Part shown: positions 45,758 through 54,771 of the stretch, one piece after another
Layout: every line of letters begins with the position of its first letter
Position numbering within the stretch: position 1 is the first letter of the stretch
NCBI GenBank assembly: GCA_020832415.1
Contig: JAFIES010000076.1
Location: forward strand, 1-64,000
Length of the DNA stretch: 64,000 nucleotides
From: Balneolaceae bacterium
GTDB taxonomy: Bacteria; Bacteroidota; Rhodothermia; Balneolales; Balneolaceae
Direction of reading: 5' to 3'
Notes under the pieces: generated by a model
The model's database searches: none
Seen by the model: only the letters and a program-made list of their open reading frames with translations
What the model was told of the DNA's origin: nothing
Program-made: the position numbers and the translations under genes

Positions 45758-47848
45758 ATGATTACGATTAACACCATCTTTTCGCTGTTATTCCTGTTTG
45801 CCGTTGAGGCTTATCAGGATACATCGTATCAACTTAACAACACAGATCTGTATCAGCTTGGCATCGAAGAGAAAGAGGCCGGAAATTTTGAACGTACTGC
45901 TGATTTATGGATTGAGCATGCACTCAGCACAGAATCTCCTGATTATGCTCTGGGTCACGAATTGATTAAGCATGTTACCCGGCACGGGCTGAGATCTCAT
46001 TATGAAAAAGCGAGTGAGATCTACTTACGCGGGCTCGATGCGGAACAGCTCAGTGATCAGGCAAAAGAGCTTCTTCACAATGAACTTATCTATATGGAAG
46101 GCATGCTTGGTCAGCGTGAAAGAAGGCGCTTCCGAAATATGATTGATGATGGAAATACAGAGATCCTGGCTTTTTTCCGGGATTACTGGGAGGAACGAAA
46201 CCTCACACCATCGGATGCATACAATGAGCGGCTTCTGGAGCACTGGGAAAGAATAAATTACGCCTTAGAGAACTACAATACCTCTCCAAATATATTGTTC
46301 GACGACCGAGGCAAAACTTACATCCGTTTTGGTGAACCGAACCGAACACGTTCAGGCGTGTTTATGTACAACCCCGGTTTTGCCAACTACATTATTTCCA
46401 CTCGGATGGATGATGGCAGGGGGCAGGGCAGCAGCCTTGATAATGCAATCAATACCACTACATACCTGAATACTCTGTACCAGGTTCGGGCATACCACGA
46501 ATATCCCAGCTTTGAGGTGTGGGTTTACACAGAACTCACAGATGAGCCCGATAACGTTGTCTACATTTTTGGCAACAATCATGGCGGAGCTGTGATGATG
46601 GAAAAACAATCTGTTGATGATTTTGTACCAAGTGCTGCATACAGTGTAACCGACCGAAACAGCCCTGTTAGCATGAGTATAGGTGGGGGGGAGCCCTCTG
46701 CAGGAGAGGGAATTTCAAGAGGGCGGGATAACGACACAGATGTTGCACTTGAAGGTGTGGGCGGAAGTATTGGAAATTCAGAACGCATTACACCCGCACT
46801 GGTATTACAGTTTATGTATTACAGGCAGCTTGCAAGCCTCGATGTTTTTTTTAGTGATCGATATGATGAGATGATGGATTTTTACATGAACACATCCATA
46901 CGACTGCCAGCTTCGGCTGCAAGACGCTTTCAACAGCTAAATTCATCTCGTTTTTTAATATCTCAGGCTGCGGCTCCTGAAGAGAGATCCACCAGTGCAA
47001 GCCGTGTATTTGATATTTCCACAAGTGTACATCCCTATCGTTTTTATGATGAGAATCTGGAACCCTATTTAAAAGTCTATTTTGAAGAAGATACCGAGGA
47101 GGCCATTACCTTTGAGGAGCTGAAAAAGAGGCACAATCTTGATGATATCCGATACGGAGATTACGAATTGGTACGCACTGTGCGGTTTGTTGGCGAAAAT
47201 GGAGAACGGTTTGACCCGATTACCTCCCGAGATAATGCCGATCAATCGTCTGTTGATCCGCTCGAGCGAAACATGATTCATATACCTTATAATATAGGGG
47301 CTCAATCCATAACCGCTTTTTCAGAACTGTACGATCTCAGTATGGGCGATGGAAACGGAATTTCTGAGACTACTACATTACGGGAAAATCTGAAAGGTAT
47401 AGGCCGTAGTAGTATTGTCTTGCCCGAGGCAAAGCCTTCAAATGGTTTATTTGCCTCAGATGTAATTATCGGGTACAGGGATGAAGAACTGGATTTCGAT
47501 TCAGGTTTCGTTGTTGCTCACGATCGGGTTATTCCGGCCGAATACAGTCTCAACTTTTTCTACGAGGCGTATAACATACCGCAAGATGAAAGCGGTCTCT
47601 ACTCTTATTCACTTACCTATCGAATTATACGAGATCGTAGCCGCCTTGGAAGAATCATTCGTTTTGGCAGAACATCCGAAACCTCTATGACCATCAATAA
47701 TACACACAGTACACCACAATTCTCGCAAATGCTTGAAATTGTAACAGAGGAATTGGATACCGGAAATTATCTGCTTGAACTGCTTTTCTCAGCAGATGAA
47801 GATTCTGAAGTGGTCTATCAAAAAAATGTAGCTTTTTCTGTAAGATAG
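45758..47848 (+). CDS. GWxTD domain-containing exported protein
   Basis: A 696-residue protein with an N-terminal hydrophobic segment (residues 2-17). A short helical repeat region follows ('DLYQLGIEEKEAGNFERTADLWIEHAL', a TPR-like unit). Then comes the GWxTD-type region (about 130-200): 'FRDYWEERNLTPSDAYNER', 'YNERLLEHWERINYALENY' and 'FDDRGKTYIRFGEPNRTRSG'. The C-terminal half is beta-rich. GWxTD proteins occur in FCB and Acidobacteria genomes; function is unknown. The name motif itself is changed (NILFDDRG in place of GWxTDRG), so this is a divergent member. Confidence 0.75.
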   Translation: MITINTIFSLLFLFAVEAYQDTSYQLNNTDLYQLGIEEKEAGNFERTADLWIEHALSTESPDYALGHELIKHVTRHGLRSHYEKASEIYLRGLDAEQLSDQAKELLHNELIYMEGMLGQRERRRFRNMIDDGNTEILAFFRDYWEERNLTPSDAYNERLLEHWERINYALENYNTSPNILFDDRGKTYIRFGEPNRTRSGVFMYNPGFANYIISTRMDDGRGQGSSLDNAINTTTYLNTLYQVRAYHEYPSFEVWVYTELTDEPDNVVYIFGNNHGGAVMMEKQSVDDFVPSAAYSVTDRNSPVSMSIGGGEPSAGEGISRGRDNDTDVALEGVGGSIGNSERITPALVLQFMYYRQLASLDVFFSDRYDEMMDFYMNTSIRLPASAARRFQQLNSSRFLISQAAAPEERSTSASRVFDISTSVHPYRFYDENLEPYLKVYFEEDTEEAITFEELKKRHNLDDIRYGDYELVRTVRFVGENGERFDPITSRDNADQSSVDPLERNMIHIPYNIGAQSITAFSELYDLSMGDGNGISETTTLRENLKGIGRSSIVLPEAKPSNGLFASDVIIGYRDEELDFDSGFVVAHDRVIPAEYSLNFFYEAYNIPQDESGLYSYSLTYRIIRDRSRLGRIIRFGRTSETSMTINNTHSTPQFSQMLEIVTEELDTGNYLLELLFSADEDSEVVYQKNVAFSVR

Positions 47849-48256
47849 CAGAGATCTCGCTCTGAAATGGTGCATTCCCGATAAAATAAAAAGGTACCCA
47901 CTCTCTAAAAACTTGCCTTAAACTGTTCTGAATTGCATCGAAAAAGCAATAGTGAATCTCAAATAGCACGGCTTTCGATCAATCTGAACAGCATGTAACA
48001 GATATTTACAAAAATCTGCTGAGTTAGGGCAATAGTGATATAAAAGGGCTTTTCTTCTGCTTTTATAACGGCTTAGACATATAAATGTGGACGAATTAAT
48101 CATGATTAAAACCTGATCAGGTTGTTGAATCGCAATCAGTAATTTTATTATCCACCCTTTTATAATCTCATAAATTATTAATAATTAAGTATTTAATAGA
48201 GGATCGTGTATGGATTGATTCATGATATATCATCTGGAAAATTAGTAAGAACTTCT

Positions 48257-48270
48257 ATGGAAGCGTTTAG
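48257..48270 (+). promoter_or_regulatory. LacI/CcpA-type operator-like site upstream of susC
   Basis: ATGGAAGCGTTTAG shares its first nine bases with the sites at 12092 and 61764. It lies about 90 bp upstream of the putative -35 element. Functional role inferred. Confidence 0.4.
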
Positions 48271-48345
48271 CATCTAACATGTAAAAAAAAGTTACATCAG
48301 CATTTTATTTATGTTAAATTTTTCATTTCTTAAAGCACTATCGTG

Positions 48346-48373
48346 TTTGACTTAGCTTACACACATCTATAAT
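48346..48373 (+). promoter_or_regulatory. Promoter of the SusC/SusD operon
   Basis: TTTGAC (48346-48351), a 16-bp spacer and a perfect TATAAT (48368-48373), 33 bp upstream of the susC start codon. Confidence 0.5.
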
Positions 48374-48405
48374 AGACCAAAACATAAACTAAACTGAGGT
48401 TACGT

Positions 48406-51400
48406 ATGTATCAAAAGTTACTGACCGTTTTTATTATGGTCCTACTTTCCTCGCAGCTTGCATTTGCTCAAACAGGTGCAATCTCGGGACAGGTAACGGA
48501 TGCCGATTCTGGTGAAACGGTACCCGGGGCCAATATCTATATAACAGAGCTGGAGCGTGGAGCCGCCAGTGACATCGACGGTAATTATGTTATCGAAAAT
48601 GTTCCTGCAGGAACCTACTCTCTGACTGCAACGTTTGTGGGTTATAGAACCTTCAGACAAACCGTTCAGGTAAGTTCGGGCCAGACTACAACAGTAAATA
48701 TAGCCATGCAGATCGGTGCGATCGGCCTGGATGAACTTGTTGTATCAGGTTATGCCGTTACTACCAAGCGTGAATTAACCGGTGCTATCTCGAGTGTTCG
48801 TGCTCAGGATATCCAGGATGTTACCCTTCAAAACCCTGAATCACTTCTGCAGGGACGTGCTGCCGGTGTGAATGTTACTGCAACTTCCGGTAACCCGGGT
48901 GGTGCTTTTCGTGTAAATATCCGTGGTAACGGTTCTGTAAACGCTGCTACTGAGCCACTCTACATCATTGATGGTGTACAGATCTCTTTTGCTCAGCAGT
49001 CAGGCCTTACAAGTACTACTGCACTGAACGCTTTGAACCCGAACGACATTGAGTCGATCGAAGTTCTGAAGGATGCTTCTTCTGCAGCCATTTACGGAGC
49101 ACAAGCTGCTGCCGGTGTGGTTATTATTACCACAAAGCGTGGCCAGCAGGGAAGAACTCAAGTAACTGCACGGGCTGAAACCGGTGTGCGTACACTTGCA
49201 AGGAATGTAGATTATATTACTTCCGAGCAGTATGTACAGTACCTTGGTGAAGGTCTGCAATACCGTTCACAGTTAGGTTTGGTAGCTGCACCGGCTGACT
49301 GGACAATTAACGAGTTCGCCGATAACAGAAGGAACTTTTTACTGGGCTTCTTTGGAGAAGATCCTAACAACGCCGGTCAGCTTGCCAATACAAACTGGCA
49401 GGACTTTATCTTCGATGATGGTGTAACTCAGCGTTACAATATTTCACTTTCAGGTGGTGACGAGTCAACTTCGTTCTACCTCTCAGGTGGATTTGAAGAT
49501 ACAGAAGGTACGGCTTACAATAGTGACTTTACACGTTTAAGCCTTCGTTCAAACCTCGATCATCAGATCAATGAGCGATTCAGAACGTCACTGAACGTTA
49601 ACCTCTCCAGAAGCACTCAGTTTGGTGTATGTCAGGATGGTAACTTTATTAATTGCCCTCCATCACAGGCTATGTTCGAAGCTCCAATGAGTTTCCCATT
49701 CCTTGCTGATGGATCATACAACCCACTTACACGATTTGGTTTGGATACAAACCCTGCTGTTGTTCGTGATGAAGTAGACAGAAATGTAGCTGTAACTCAG
49801 ATCATCAGTAATTTAAACCTGATCTACAGAGTTAACGACTGGTTAACCCTTAACGGTTTGGTAGGTGTTGATTACAGAAATACTGAAGATTCTCAATACA
49901 GATCGCCGATCGCAGCGCCGGGTCAGGGTGGTTTTGCAACATTTGCAAACAGAAACGTACGTAACTTTAATACGAACCTCGTTGCTAATGCACGTCAAAC
50001 ATTTGGCGGAGTGCACAACGTTTCCGGCTTGGTTGGTACTGAGTACCGAAGAGATTACTCTGAAAGCATGCTCGTAGCCGGTGATGGATTCCCCGGGCCT
50101 TTCTTTAAAGTGCTGAGTGCAACTGCTACTCCTACTCAAGCTGCCGGTGTATTTGCCGAGTGGAGACTGGGTAGTTACTTTGCAAATGCCAAGTACAACT
50201 ACAACGAGCGTTATTTCCTCGATTTGGTAATGCGTTATGACGGACACTCACGTTTCGGTAACGAAACACGCTGGGGTTTCTTCCCGTCAATAGCCGGTGC
50301 CTGGAGAATCAGCGAGGAGAACTTCTTTAATGTAGACTTCATTGATGAATTGAAACTTCGTGTAGGTTATGGTACTACAGGTAACTCACAGATTGGTAAC
50401 TATGCTGCACGGGGCTTATACTCTGCTGCCGGTTCTTACCAGGGTTCCACAGGCCTGAGACCAACACAGCTTGCCAACGTAAATCTTGGTTGGGAAGAAG
50501 CACGAGAAATCAATATCGGTTTGGATTACGAGATTCTTGAAGGCCGTATTACAGGTGCTGTAGATGTGTACAGAAAGAGCAACACAAACCTTCTGTTTGC
50601 CCGTCCGCTCCCATCTGATAGTGGATTTAGCTCAATCACTGAAAATATCGGTGAAGTACAAAACGAAGGTATAGAATTCGAAATCAGTACTGTGAATGTA
50701 AACACACGCGGCTTCATGTGGAGCTCACGTTTCAACATCGCATTCGTGCAGAACGAAGTCATCTCACTTCCTGAAGGAAATGATATCCGTCCTGATAATA
50801 CATTCGACGCTCTGAGAATAGGTCAGCCTATTGGATTGATTCAAACTCCGCGATGGGCAGGTGTAAACCCTGCTGATGGCCGCCCGATGTGGTATGATGC
50901 TGATGGAAACATTACCTACACACCGGTACAAAACAGAGATGCTGTTGAGTACAAAGATGGTGTTGCAAACACCGTTGGTGGTTTTGGAAACACATTGAGC
51001 TACAGAGGCTTATCACTGGATGCTTTCTTCCAGTTCAGCTTTGGCCAGTGGGCATTCCCCGGAACGGATTACTACTTCACCCGAACACCTGACTTCCTTA
51101 TGAACATGGCAGTTGAGGTTGAGGACAGATGGAGACAGCCCGGAGACATCACTCACTACCCGAGAGCTATTCAGGTTGGAACAGATTTCCCTGAGACCAA
51201 TGATTACAGAACTCAGTTGGGTACACAAGCTGTCTATAATGCCAGCTATATCCGTCTGAAGAACGTATCGTTGAGCTACAATGTGCCAACCAGGCTTACA
51301 CAGCAAATTGGCCTGAACAATGTACGGGTTTATGCTTCTGCAATTAACCTGCTTACATGGACTGCATGGCCATGGTATGATCCTGAAGTTGCGTTTGATA

Positions 51401-51483
51401 CACGAGATATCTACAACAACTCAACATCTGCTTCATACCCAACCGAGCGTCAGGTAAATGCTGGTATTGAAATCCGGTTTTAA
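48406..51483 (+). CDS. SusC/RagA-family TonB-dependent outer membrane transporter
   Basis: A 1025-residue outer-membrane receptor. The signal peptide ends at 'AFAQ'. A CarboxypepD_reg-like domain follows ('GAISGQVTDADSGETVPGANI', residues about 25-105), then the TonB box region ('IGLDELVVSGYAVTTKRELTGAIS'), a plug domain with 'LQGRAAGVNV', 'YIIDGVQI' and 'SIEVLKDASSAAIYGAQAAAGVV', and a large barrel ending 'EIRF'. With SusD it imports oligosaccharides or peptides with TonB energy. Substrate is unknown; no glycosidase or peptidase gene lies in the operon. Confidence 0.95.
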   Translation: MYQKLLTVFIMVLLSSQLAFAQTGAISGQVTDADSGETVPGANIYITELERGAASDIDGNYVIENVPAGTYSLTATFVGYRTFRQTVQVSSGQTTTVNIAMQIGAIGLDELVVSGYAVTTKRELTGAISSVRAQDIQDVTLQNPESLLQGRAAGVNVTATSGNPGGAFRVNIRGNGSVNAATEPLYIIDGVQISFAQQSGLTSTTALNALNPNDIESIEVLKDASSAAIYGAQAAAGVVIITTKRGQQGRTQVTARAETGVRTLARNVDYITSEQYVQYLGEGLQYRSQLGLVAAPADWTINEFADNRRNFLLGFFGEDPNNAGQLANTNWQDFIFDDGVTQRYNISLSGGDESTSFYLSGGFEDTEGTAYNSDFTRLSLRSNLDHQINERFRTSLNVNLSRSTQFGVCQDGNFINCPPSQAMFEAPMSFPFLADGSYNPLTRFGLDTNPAVVRDEVDRNVAVTQIISNLNLIYRVNDWLTLNGLVGVDYRNTEDSQYRSPIAAPGQGGFATFANRNVRNFNTNLVANARQTFGGVHNVSGLVGTEYRRDYSESMLVAGDGFPGPFFKVLSATATPTQAAGVFAEWRLGSYFANAKYNYNERYFLDLVMRYDGHSRFGNETRWGFFPSIAGAWRISEENFFNVDFIDELKLRVGYGTTGNSQIGNYAARGLYSAAGSYQGSTGLRPTQLANVNLGWEEAREINIGLDYEILEGRITGAVDVYRKSNTNLLFARPLPSDSGFSSITENIGEVQNEGIEFEISTVNVNTRGFMWSSRFNIAFVQNEVISLPEGNDIRPDNTFDALRIGQPIGLIQTPRWAGVNPADGRPMWYDADGNITYTPVQNRDAVEYKDGVANTVGGFGNTLSYRGLSLDAFFQFSFGQWAFPGTDYYFTRTPDFLMNMAVEVEDRWRQPGDITHYPRAIQVGTDFPETNDYRTQLGTQAVYNASYIRLKNVSLSYNVPTRLTQQIGLNNVRVYASAINLLTWTAWPWYDPEVAFDTRDIYNNSTSASYPTERQVNAGIEIRF

Positions 51484-51508
51484 TCCAAAACGAAATTAGG
51501 TTTATATA

Positions 51509-53005
51509 ATGAAGAAACTAAACTTTATGAAATATGCTGTTATTGCAGTTCTGCTTGTAGGTTTTGCCGGCTGTAATGACATTTTAGAAGATGTAGAGCC
51601 ACCCACTTCGGTGTCTGGTGAGCTTGCATTGTCATCACCTGAAGGTATTAATGCCCTCAGAGCATCGATGTACTCAAAAATCCGTGAAAATTTTGGTTTT
51701 ACAACCAATTACTTTATCGGACCAAGTGCTTTTGCAGATGAAGCGAGAATCCGACCCGGTGCAACCCGATACGATAACTTGAATGCTGCAATTGGCACAA
51801 GTGGAACAGCTCATTTGAGTTTTTGGTCAAATGATGCAAACTCAAATGCATATAATATTATTCAGGATGCAAACCTAATAGCAGGTGCTATACCAGATGG
51901 AGTAATCCCTGCTGAGTTGGCTGCTCAGTACAGAGGTGAAGCGCTGGCAATTCGTGCATTTATTTATCACAATTTGGTGAAATTGTACGGATATGAGCCG
52001 GGTAACTTTGGCCAAGGGCCGGAAGGTAACTGGGATGCAGGCGTAGTTCTCAGAACTGAGCCTGTAATTGATGTTGCTGATGCGGATCTCCGTGCCCGTG
52101 CATCTGTAGATGCTGTGTACACACAGATCTTCCAGGATCTTGCTGAAGCAAAACAACTGCTATCAGGCATTAATGGTGACAATACTTTTGCCACTGAAGC
52201 CTTTGTAGATGGTATTGCTGCAAGAGCACATCTCTATGCAGGTAACTGGAGCGAAGCTTCTGCTGCGGCACAAGCTGCTATTGCAAATTTCCCCGGTTCT
52301 TTGCAGGATAGTCAAGCCGGTGTTGGCGGAATGTTTTTTGAAGATGCCGGAAACCATCCGGAAGCACTCTTTAAAATTGTAATTAACCCAAATACTGAGA
52401 ATTCAACTGGTGGTGGTTCATTTGTGAACAATGGCCCTGCAGGTTACACTTCAGACCAGTGGGTATCACAGCTTCCTACTCAGTTTCTCATTGACAAGTA
52501 CGATGAAGATGACTACCGACTCGGTTGGTATGCTCCTTGTGGTGAAGCACAGAGAATCGGTGCACCTGCAAGTAACTGTGATGCTGTTAATGCAAATGGT
52601 TGGTCGCTCACTAAGTTCAATGGTGTGAAAGGTAATGCAGTAGATGACCTTCCATACATGAGGCTTGCTGAGATGTATCTTATCTGGGCAGAAGCTGCAG
52701 GTAAAGCTGCAAACGATCCAAATGCCGGTGTTGCTGCTCTCGAAACATTGAGAAATGCACGAAATGCCGGTCCGGTTCCATCATTCGGTAGCATTACTGA
52801 AATGGAAAACTTCATTCTGGATGAAAGAATGAGAGAGCTTGCATTTGAAGGCCACCGTTTCTTTGATCTCAAGCGTCTGCAGCGAGATATAAGAAATCCA
52901 AACGGTAGCATCAAAATGTTTGCTGACTCGTACAGAATTCTTGCCCCTATTGGCAACACGCTGATTGGTGTAAACCCACAATTGGTAGAAAACCCCGGTT
53001 ACTAA
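51509..53005 (+). CDS. SusD/RagB-family nutrient-binding lipoprotein
   Basis: A 498-residue surface lipoprotein. The signal 'MKKLNFMKYAVIAVLLVGFAGC' is cut before Cys. Helical TPR-like segments ('YRGEALAIRAFIYHNLVKLYG', 'ARAHLYAGNWSEASAAAQAAI') and the C-terminal SusD signature ('YMRLAEMYLIWAEAAGKA', 'DERMRELAFEGHRFFDLKRLQ') are clear. It forms the lid of the SusC channel. Encoded 25 bp after susC. Confidence 0.95.
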   Translation: MKKLNFMKYAVIAVLLVGFAGCNDILEDVEPPTSVSGELALSSPEGINALRASMYSKIRENFGFTTNYFIGPSAFADEARIRPGATRYDNLNAAIGTSGTAHLSFWSNDANSNAYNIIQDANLIAGAIPDGVIPAELAAQYRGEALAIRAFIYHNLVKLYGYEPGNFGQGPEGNWDAGVVLRTEPVIDVADADLRARASVDAVYTQIFQDLAEAKQLLSGINGDNTFATEAFVDGIAARAHLYAGNWSEASAAAQAAIANFPGSLQDSQAGVGGMFFEDAGNHPEALFKIVINPNTENSTGGGSFVNNGPAGYTSDQWVSQLPTQFLIDKYDEDDYRLGWYAPCGEAQRIGAPASNCDAVNANGWSLTKFNGVKGNAVDDLPYMRLAEMYLIWAEAAGKAANDPNAGVAALETLRNARNAGPVPSFGSITEMENFILDERMRELAFEGHRFFDLKRLQRDIRNPNGSIKMFADSYRILAPIGNTLIGVNPQLVENPGY

Positions 53006-53048
53006 GGGTTGGAAACGATTTAATTAAGAATCTTAAAACATTTATCCA

Positions 53049-53495
53049 ATGAAGATTAAACTATTAGTAATTGCATTATTGCCACTTTTGTTACTCGGTT
53101 GTGATATGAACGACCTATTCGACGAAGGTGATACTCGCAAGACATATGATGGCCCTGATCAGGTTGCATTCTTCCCGCTTCAGCAGGAAGTAAACCTGTC
53201 ATCAGGCGCAGCAACTGTTGAGATACAGCTTATCAGTTCAGAAGCTAATGCATCCAACAGGTCAGTAGGTTTCAGTACTGCCGGTACTGCACAAGCCGGT
53301 GTTCATTACAATCTGGTTACATCATCACCAGCTACTATTAGCTCAGGTGCTCTGACTGTAGACGTTCAGATTGAATTGATAGAAGGAAGTTTAGAGGCAG
53401 GACAGTCTGTTCTTCTCGAAATGACCCTCACCGATGGCGGAGGTGCTCAGGTAGCTCCAAATTTATCGACTGCAAGAATTTTTATTGCAGGCTAA
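53049..53495 (+). CDS. Small SusE-like lipoprotein
   Basis: A 148-residue lipoprotein (MKIKLLVIALLPLLLLGC). The mature part is an Ig/Calx-beta-like strand pattern ('NRSVGFSTAGTAQAGVHYN', 'LEAGQSVLLEMTLTDGG'). Genes at this position in SusCD operons often encode surface glycan-binding lipoproteins, so a role in ligand binding is likely but not shown. A strong terminator follows. Confidence 0.75.
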   Translation: MKIKLLVIALLPLLLLGCDMNDLFDEGDTRKTYDGPDQVAFFPLQQEVNLSSGAATVEIQLISSEANASNRSVGFSTAGTAQAGVHYNLVTSSPATISSGALTVDVQIELIEGSLEAGQSVLLEMTLTDGGGAQVAPNLSTARIFIAG

Positions 53496-53518
53496 ATTGT
53501 GCCGATAATTCGTTACAA

Positions 53519-53551
53519 AGCCATACCCTTACGGGGTATGGCTTTTTTTTT
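53519..53551 (+). terminator. Terminator of the SusC/SusD operon
   Basis: Ten-bp stem AGCCATACCC / GGGTATGGCT (53519-53528, 53534-53543) with a TTACG loop and nine T. Confidence 0.93.
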
Positions 53552-53578
53552 ATGTTATTTATAATTGATCATTCCACT

Positions 53579-54256
53579 ATGAAGTATTTAAAACGAAGCT
53601 CTTTATTTCTTCTAATTCTGTTTTTTGGTTCATGTATAACCTCCTCATTCGAAACTGAAGAGAAACGTATAAGTATCTCTTTTGAAGCAAAAAACCTTGG
53701 TACTGAACTTGAAATTGATGATTCTATCATCGAGATAGAAGAGTTTAAATTTGCGCTCGAACAAATAAACCTCTATGCGGCTGAAGATGTAATCCTTCAA
53801 ACACGCAGCGATGTTTCTGCTCTGATATTTTCTTATAACGATCAGATGTTTGAGCAGAGATTAATTATTGAAATTGGCCTGGGTGTAAGTGACGTATTAA
53901 TCTACGAGGCTTATGAAATGTTTTTAGAGCCGCTTACAAATACAAGAAATATTCTTGATTCTGATTTCATTGGCACCAATGCAAATTATTCTCTCATCAT
54001 AAAAGGCACCATTGATGGTAATGAATTTGATATGCGAAGCAGAGAAAGCTTTTCGAAAAATTTTGATTTAAATGATGTTGAGCTTTCAGGTAGTAATGAA
54101 ACGCTAATCATCGATAAATCAATAGATACGGCCGGTGTGTTTGTTGGCCAGGACGGCAGTGTATTAGATCCAAGAGATCCGGGTAATTTTCCGGAAATCG
54201 CAAATAATGTTGAACAGTTATTGACTGTTCGGGCCTCAGCAGGTTCTATATTTTAG
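53579..54256 (+). CDS. Hypothetical lipoprotein
   Basis: About 225 residues from ATG 53579, giving a lipoprotein signal (MKYLKRSSLFLLILFFGSC). ATG 53552 would extend it into the terminator. The acidic mature part ('FEAKNLGTELEIDDSIIEIEEFKFALEQINL') resembles exported proteins of unknown function found near TonB receptors. It lies after the operon terminator but in the same direction, so it may be expressed by read-through or its own promoter. Confidence 0.65.
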   Translation: MKYLKRSSLFLLILFFGSCITSSFETEEKRISISFEAKNLGTELEIDDSIIEIEEFKFALEQINLYAAEDVILQTRSDVSALIFSYNDQMFEQRLIIEIGLGVSDVLIYEAYEMFLEPLTNTRNILDSDFIGTNANYSLIIKGTIDGNEFDMRSRESFSKNFDLNDVELSGSNETLIIDKSIDTAGVFVGQDGSVLDPRDPGNFPEIANNVEQLLTVRASAGSIF

Positions 54257-54339
54257 ATCTTCTTTAATCACTTACATAGATCAAATACTAATACTTGTAT
54301 CTAAAAAATTCACAGCAGATTGCTTAGGAATCATATTTT

Positions 54340-54495
54340 AACGTGAGTTCGATATAAATTCTTTGAATTTGACAACCATAAAGTCCCCTCCTTTTCAAGT
54401 CTCTTTTGATCCCGAGACTTCACAGGGCTCATCTTTTTACCCACAAAGTGATTTAGGGGTGCCTATTTTCCTAATTCTTATATCGAACTCACGTT
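54340..54495. mobile_element. MITE-like element, copy 3 (156 bp)
   Basis: Perfect 18-bp terminal repeats (54340-54357 and 54478-54495), flanked by ATTTT direct repeats (54335-54339, 54496-54500). The left 40 bp of interior match copy 1 (AATTCTTTGAATTTGACAA, then AGTCCCCTCCTTTTCAAG). The hairpin's other half is replaced by about 50 bp of new sequence, after which GATTTAGGGGTG resumes. Confidence 0.8.
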
Positions 54496-54677
54496 ATTTT
54501 AATAGAGAGTTTTGTTTAAATGATTCTCTTCATGTCTCTATTAATTTTCTGAATTACACGAAAATCTTAGCCTATTATTAGGCTCGTTGAAGTAATTACA
54601 AAGTTCGCAGGGACAATTTTACATAGATTTAAGCCATCTCTGATTTGAATGACTGATTTATACCAAGATTTTAAATT

Positions 54678-54689
54678 AAAAGCGCTTCC
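54678..54689 (-). promoter_or_regulatory. LacI/CcpA-type operator-like site upstream of ppc
   Basis: AAAAGCGCTTCC on the plus strand; its complement GGAAGCGCTTTT is identical to the core at 12094-12105. It lies 82 bp before the ppc start. Confidence 0.4.
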
Positions 54690-54771
54690 GCCTTATCAAT
54701 CTGAAGCAGAATGCTGATTTTAAGCCAAACTTTGGCTATCTATGAGGCTCCGAATCAAGTAAATAAGATTT

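Larger units (their letters stand above)
47849..48405. promoter_or_regulatory. 557-bp control region of the SusC/SusD operon
   Basis: No gene. It contains two adjacent perfect 14-bp palindromes (48096-48123), a LacI-type operator-like site (48257-48270), an inverted repeat ATGTAA-7-TTACAT (48279-48297) and a sigma-70-like promoter (48346-48373). Such concentration of sites indicates regulated transcription. Confidence 0.55.
54257..54771. other. 515-bp spacer before ppc
   Basis: Holds MITE-like copy 3 and, 82 bp before ppc, a LacI-type operator-like site. No gene seen; a 72-residue ORF across the element is not credible. Confidence 0.6.
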
